DNA of 14,540 nt. Source: DATAFF01 sp036257595. GTDB taxonomy: Bacteria > Pseudomonadota > Alphaproteobacteria > Rhizobiales > Aestuariivirgaceae. A model generated the notes under the pieces. It was not told where the DNA came from. It was given only the letters and a program-made list of their open reading frames with translations, and ran no database searches. How positions within the stretch are numbered: the stretch's first letter is position 1; every line of letters begins with the position of its first letter. Shown one piece after another: positions 12,964-14,540 of this stretch. Made by a program: the position numbers and the translations under genes. Location: the NCBI GenBank assembly GCA_036257595.1, contig DATAFF010000032.1:1-14540 (forward strand), given 5' to 3'.

Positions 12964-13740
12964 ATGACTCCATTGAATGAGGTGAGCTGGCTGGACTTCA
13001 TCGGCTCCGAGGCGTTCTGGATTGGTCTTCTGCAGATCATCTGGATCGACATCATTCTGTCTGGCGACAATGCGCTGGTCATCGCGCTCGCGGTCCGCAG
13101 CCTTCCGTCGGCGCAGCGACGACTCGGCATCATTCTCGGCGTCGGGGCGGCGATCGTCCTCAGGATTCTGTTTGCTGGCGCAATCGTTTATATCCTCGAG
13201 ATTCCCCTGCTGAAGCTTATCGGCTCGGCGCTCCTGATGTGGATCGCCATCAAGCTCATCCTGCCGGAGGGCGACCACCCGCATGGCACCGGCGCAGCCG
13301 CTTCGAGTTCGCGGTCTGGACTGTGGTCGGTGATCCGGACGGTGGTTATCGCCGATGCCGTGATGAGCCTTGACAATGTCATTTCGGTCGCGGCCGCCGC
13401 CAAGGGCAGCGTCTTCCTGCTGTCGCTCGGCATCGCCATCTCGATTCCTCTCATGATGGTCGGCTCGCAGATGATGGTGTGGGCATTGGATCGCTTCCCA
13501 TGGTTGATGATCGCCGGCGGCGGCCTTCTCGGTTGGATCGCCGGCGAGCTTGCGGTTCACGATCCGATTGCCCATGCCTGGGTGGCCGAAACCATGCCGG
13601 CCCTATTGACCGCCGCGCCATTCATCGGATGCGGCATCGTGGTGGCGATCGGCCTGTGGGCCTCGTACCGGCCGCGGCGGCCCCAACCGGTCGAGGCCCT
13701 CTCGATGGACGGCGGTGGCGATAAGGAGCGACAGACATGA
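12964..13740 (+). CDS. TerC-family integral membrane protein
   Basis: The 258-residue protein has about seven membrane segments arranged as two half-repeats. Each half carries the family's acidic-asparagine signature within a helix: IILSGDNALVIALAVRS (D35, N36) and DAVMSLDNVISVAAAAKG (D137, N138). These residues are thought to bind metal ions. TerC/Alx-type proteins are linked to tellurite resistance and to manganese export or metalation of secreted proteins; this short form resembles YjbE. It starts 29 nt after TctA with GAGG upstream of the ATG, so it is probably read from the same transcript. It overlaps the UspA gene by ATGA. The C-terminal tail from about residue 236 is cytoplasmic and polar. 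Confidence 0.88.
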   Translation: MTPLNEVSWLDFIGSEAFWIGLLQIIWIDIILSGDNALVIALAVRSLPSAQRRLGIILGVGAAIVLRILFAGAIVYILEIPLLKLIGSALLMWIAIKLILPEGDHPHGTGAAASSSRSGLWSVIRTVVIADAVMSLDNVISVAAAAKGSVFLLSLGIAISIPLMMVGSQMMVWALDRFPWLMIAGGGLLGWIAGELAVHDPIAHAWVAETMPALLTAAPFIGCGIVVAIGLWASYRPRRPQPVEALSMDGGGDKERQT

Positions 13741-14162
13741 AAACCCTGCTCGTGGCGGTCGACGGCTCGCCGCCATCCCTGCGCGCGCTCGACTATGCCA
13801 TTGCCGAGGCCAAGGCGCTCGGCGAAGGTGCAATCATTCATCTCGTCAACGCCCAGCCGCCGGTCCCTTCCGCGGTGTCGGACTTCGTCGATCGCAACGC
13901 TGTCGACGACTTCCACCGCGAGGAGGCCGAGAAGGAGATCGCCACCGCCCGCCAGAAGCTCACGGAGTCGGGCGTGACCTTCCGAACCGCCTTACTGGTC
14001 GGAAGCCCCGCCGAATCGATCGCCAAATATGCCAAGACCAACACCATCGACGAGATCATCATGGGTCGCCGCGGCCTCAACCGGCTGTCCGGCCTGCTGC
14101 TCGGCGCCGTCTCGACCCGCGTGCTCGCCCTGGTCGAGCAGCCGGTGACGCTGATCAAATGA
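13737..14162 (+). CDS. Universal stress protein, UspA family
   Basis: The 141-residue single-domain protein opens with LLVAVDGSPPSLRALDYA (Asp9, adenine-side contact). It ends with the ATP-binding signature MGRRGLNRLSGLLLGAVSTRVL, fitting G-2x-G-9x-G (G110, G113, G123). Ala124 replaces the common Ser/Thr, with Ser126 two residues on, so nucleotide binding is likely but not certain. Such cytoplasmic proteins act as ATP-responsive stress or regulatory factors. Its ATG overlaps the TerC stop (ATGA), implying translational coupling, perhaps as a cytoplasmic partner of that membrane protein. Its 3' end overlaps the convergent partial gene by 8 bp, and there is no visible terminator. Confidence 0.9.
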   Translation: MKTLLVAVDGSPPSLRALDYAIAEAKALGEGAIIHLVNAQPPVPSAVSDFVDRNAVDDFHREEAEKEIATARQKLTESGVTFRTALLVGSPAESIAKYAKTNTIDEIIMGRRGLNRLSGLLLGAVSTRVLALVEQPVTLIK

Positions 14163-14540
14163 GGCTCGATCGCTCTACAAGAGTGATCCCTGCCATTTGC
14201 CATTGTCCGTCGCACCAGTTTGCCAGCTCCGGATCCTTCTCTCTCACGCCGATCAGGATTTTTGCCACTCGGGCCTCATACTCGGCATACTCAGCCTGAC
14301 TGTTGTGCAAGCGAACCGACCGACGTTCGCCGGAAATATGACCGAACAAATCCATCAAAGTCTTGCGATGCTCTAAGCTGCTCGGATCGTAATGCTCGAC
14401 GATGCAGGCCATGACTGAAAATTTGTTGTCTGCCCAGAGCCATGCACGGCCCTTGAAGATCATTCGCATGATCTCGAAATGACCGTTTGCTGCGGCGGCC
14501 AATAATGCCTCCGAGAGAACGACTGGATCTCGGCCACCAA
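14155..14540 (-). CDS. Unrecognised protein, C-terminal part, with an ankyrin-like motif
   Basis: The frame is open from the window edge to a TGA at 14155-14157 (128 codons visible), so the true start lies beyond 14540. I do not recognise the family. The segment ALLAAAANGHFEIMRMIF resembles the helix pair of an ankyrin repeat (A-A-x-x-G-H-x-E-I-V). The rest, with DPSSLEHRKTLMDLFGHISG and EYAEYEARVAKILIGVREKD, looks helical and soluble. Local GC content is visibly lower than in neighbouring genes, and codon use is less GC-biased. That could mean a different origin. It is convergent with the UspA gene. Confidence 0.6.
   Translation of the reverse strand, partial: GGRDPVVLSEALLAAAANGHFEIMRMIFKGRAWLWADNKFSVMACIVEHYDPSSLEHRKTLMDLFGHISGERRSVRLHNSQAEYAEYEARVAKILIGVREKDPELANWCDGQWQMAGITLVERSSLI

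Overview
This window reads as chromosomal DNA from a GC-rich alphaproteobacterium, most likely of the Rhizobiales/Hyphomicrobiales. The reasons are the high GC content, the GlnT/GlxBC gene set, the TctCBA-type transporter, TTG starts, and a G/C-rich palindromic intergenic repeat of a style common in that order. It holds 14 protein genes (12 complete, one cut at each end), one unusual tRNA-like gene and several regulatory or repeated intergenic elements.

Region 1 (1-5768) looks like a nitrogenous-compound catabolic locus. A minus-strand operon runs from about 4423 down to 1: a FAD-dependent amine oxidoreductase of the sarcosine oxidase beta/MgdA type, a type III-like glutamine synthetase (GlnT/GmaS type), a class II glutamine amidotransferase (GlxB/MgsA type) and a GXGXG-domain glutamate synthase-like subunit (GlxC/MgsB type), cut at the window edge. 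The set resembles the N-methylglutamate pathway, in which an amine is glutamylated, moved to an N-alkylglutamate and oxidised. Here, however, the dehydrogenase is a single FAD subunit. A FadR-type GntR regulator and an isochorismatase-family hydrolase, overlapping by ATGA, run the other way. The 65-90 bp between the two units carries two dyads over predicted promoters.

Region 2 (5769-6081) has no protein gene. It holds a class II tRNA-like gene (5834-5917) that follows the tRNA-Leu plan almost position for position, but its anticodon reads ACC (Gly). The 3' trailer is complementary to its own variable arm. A 12-bp hairpin lies just past the end of the next gene.

Region 3 (6082-9333, all minus strand) contains a serine-glyoxylate-type class V aminotransferase, a ketopantoate reductase-family protein and a YpfJ-type zinc metallopeptidase. 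The reductase gene ends inside a short tandem/inverted repeat.

Region 4 (9334-14162, plus strand) starts with a 400-bp regulatory region containing palindromes, direct repeats and a good sigma70-type promoter. It then encodes a complete tripartite tricarboxylate transporter (solute-binding protein, small and large membrane subunits), followed closely by a TerC-family membrane protein and a UspA-type stress protein. A palindromic repeat of about 115 bp sits between the first two transporter genes.

Region 5 (14155-14540) is the end of an unrecognised minus-strand gene with one ankyrin-like motif, overlapping the UspA gene tail to tail by 8 bp.
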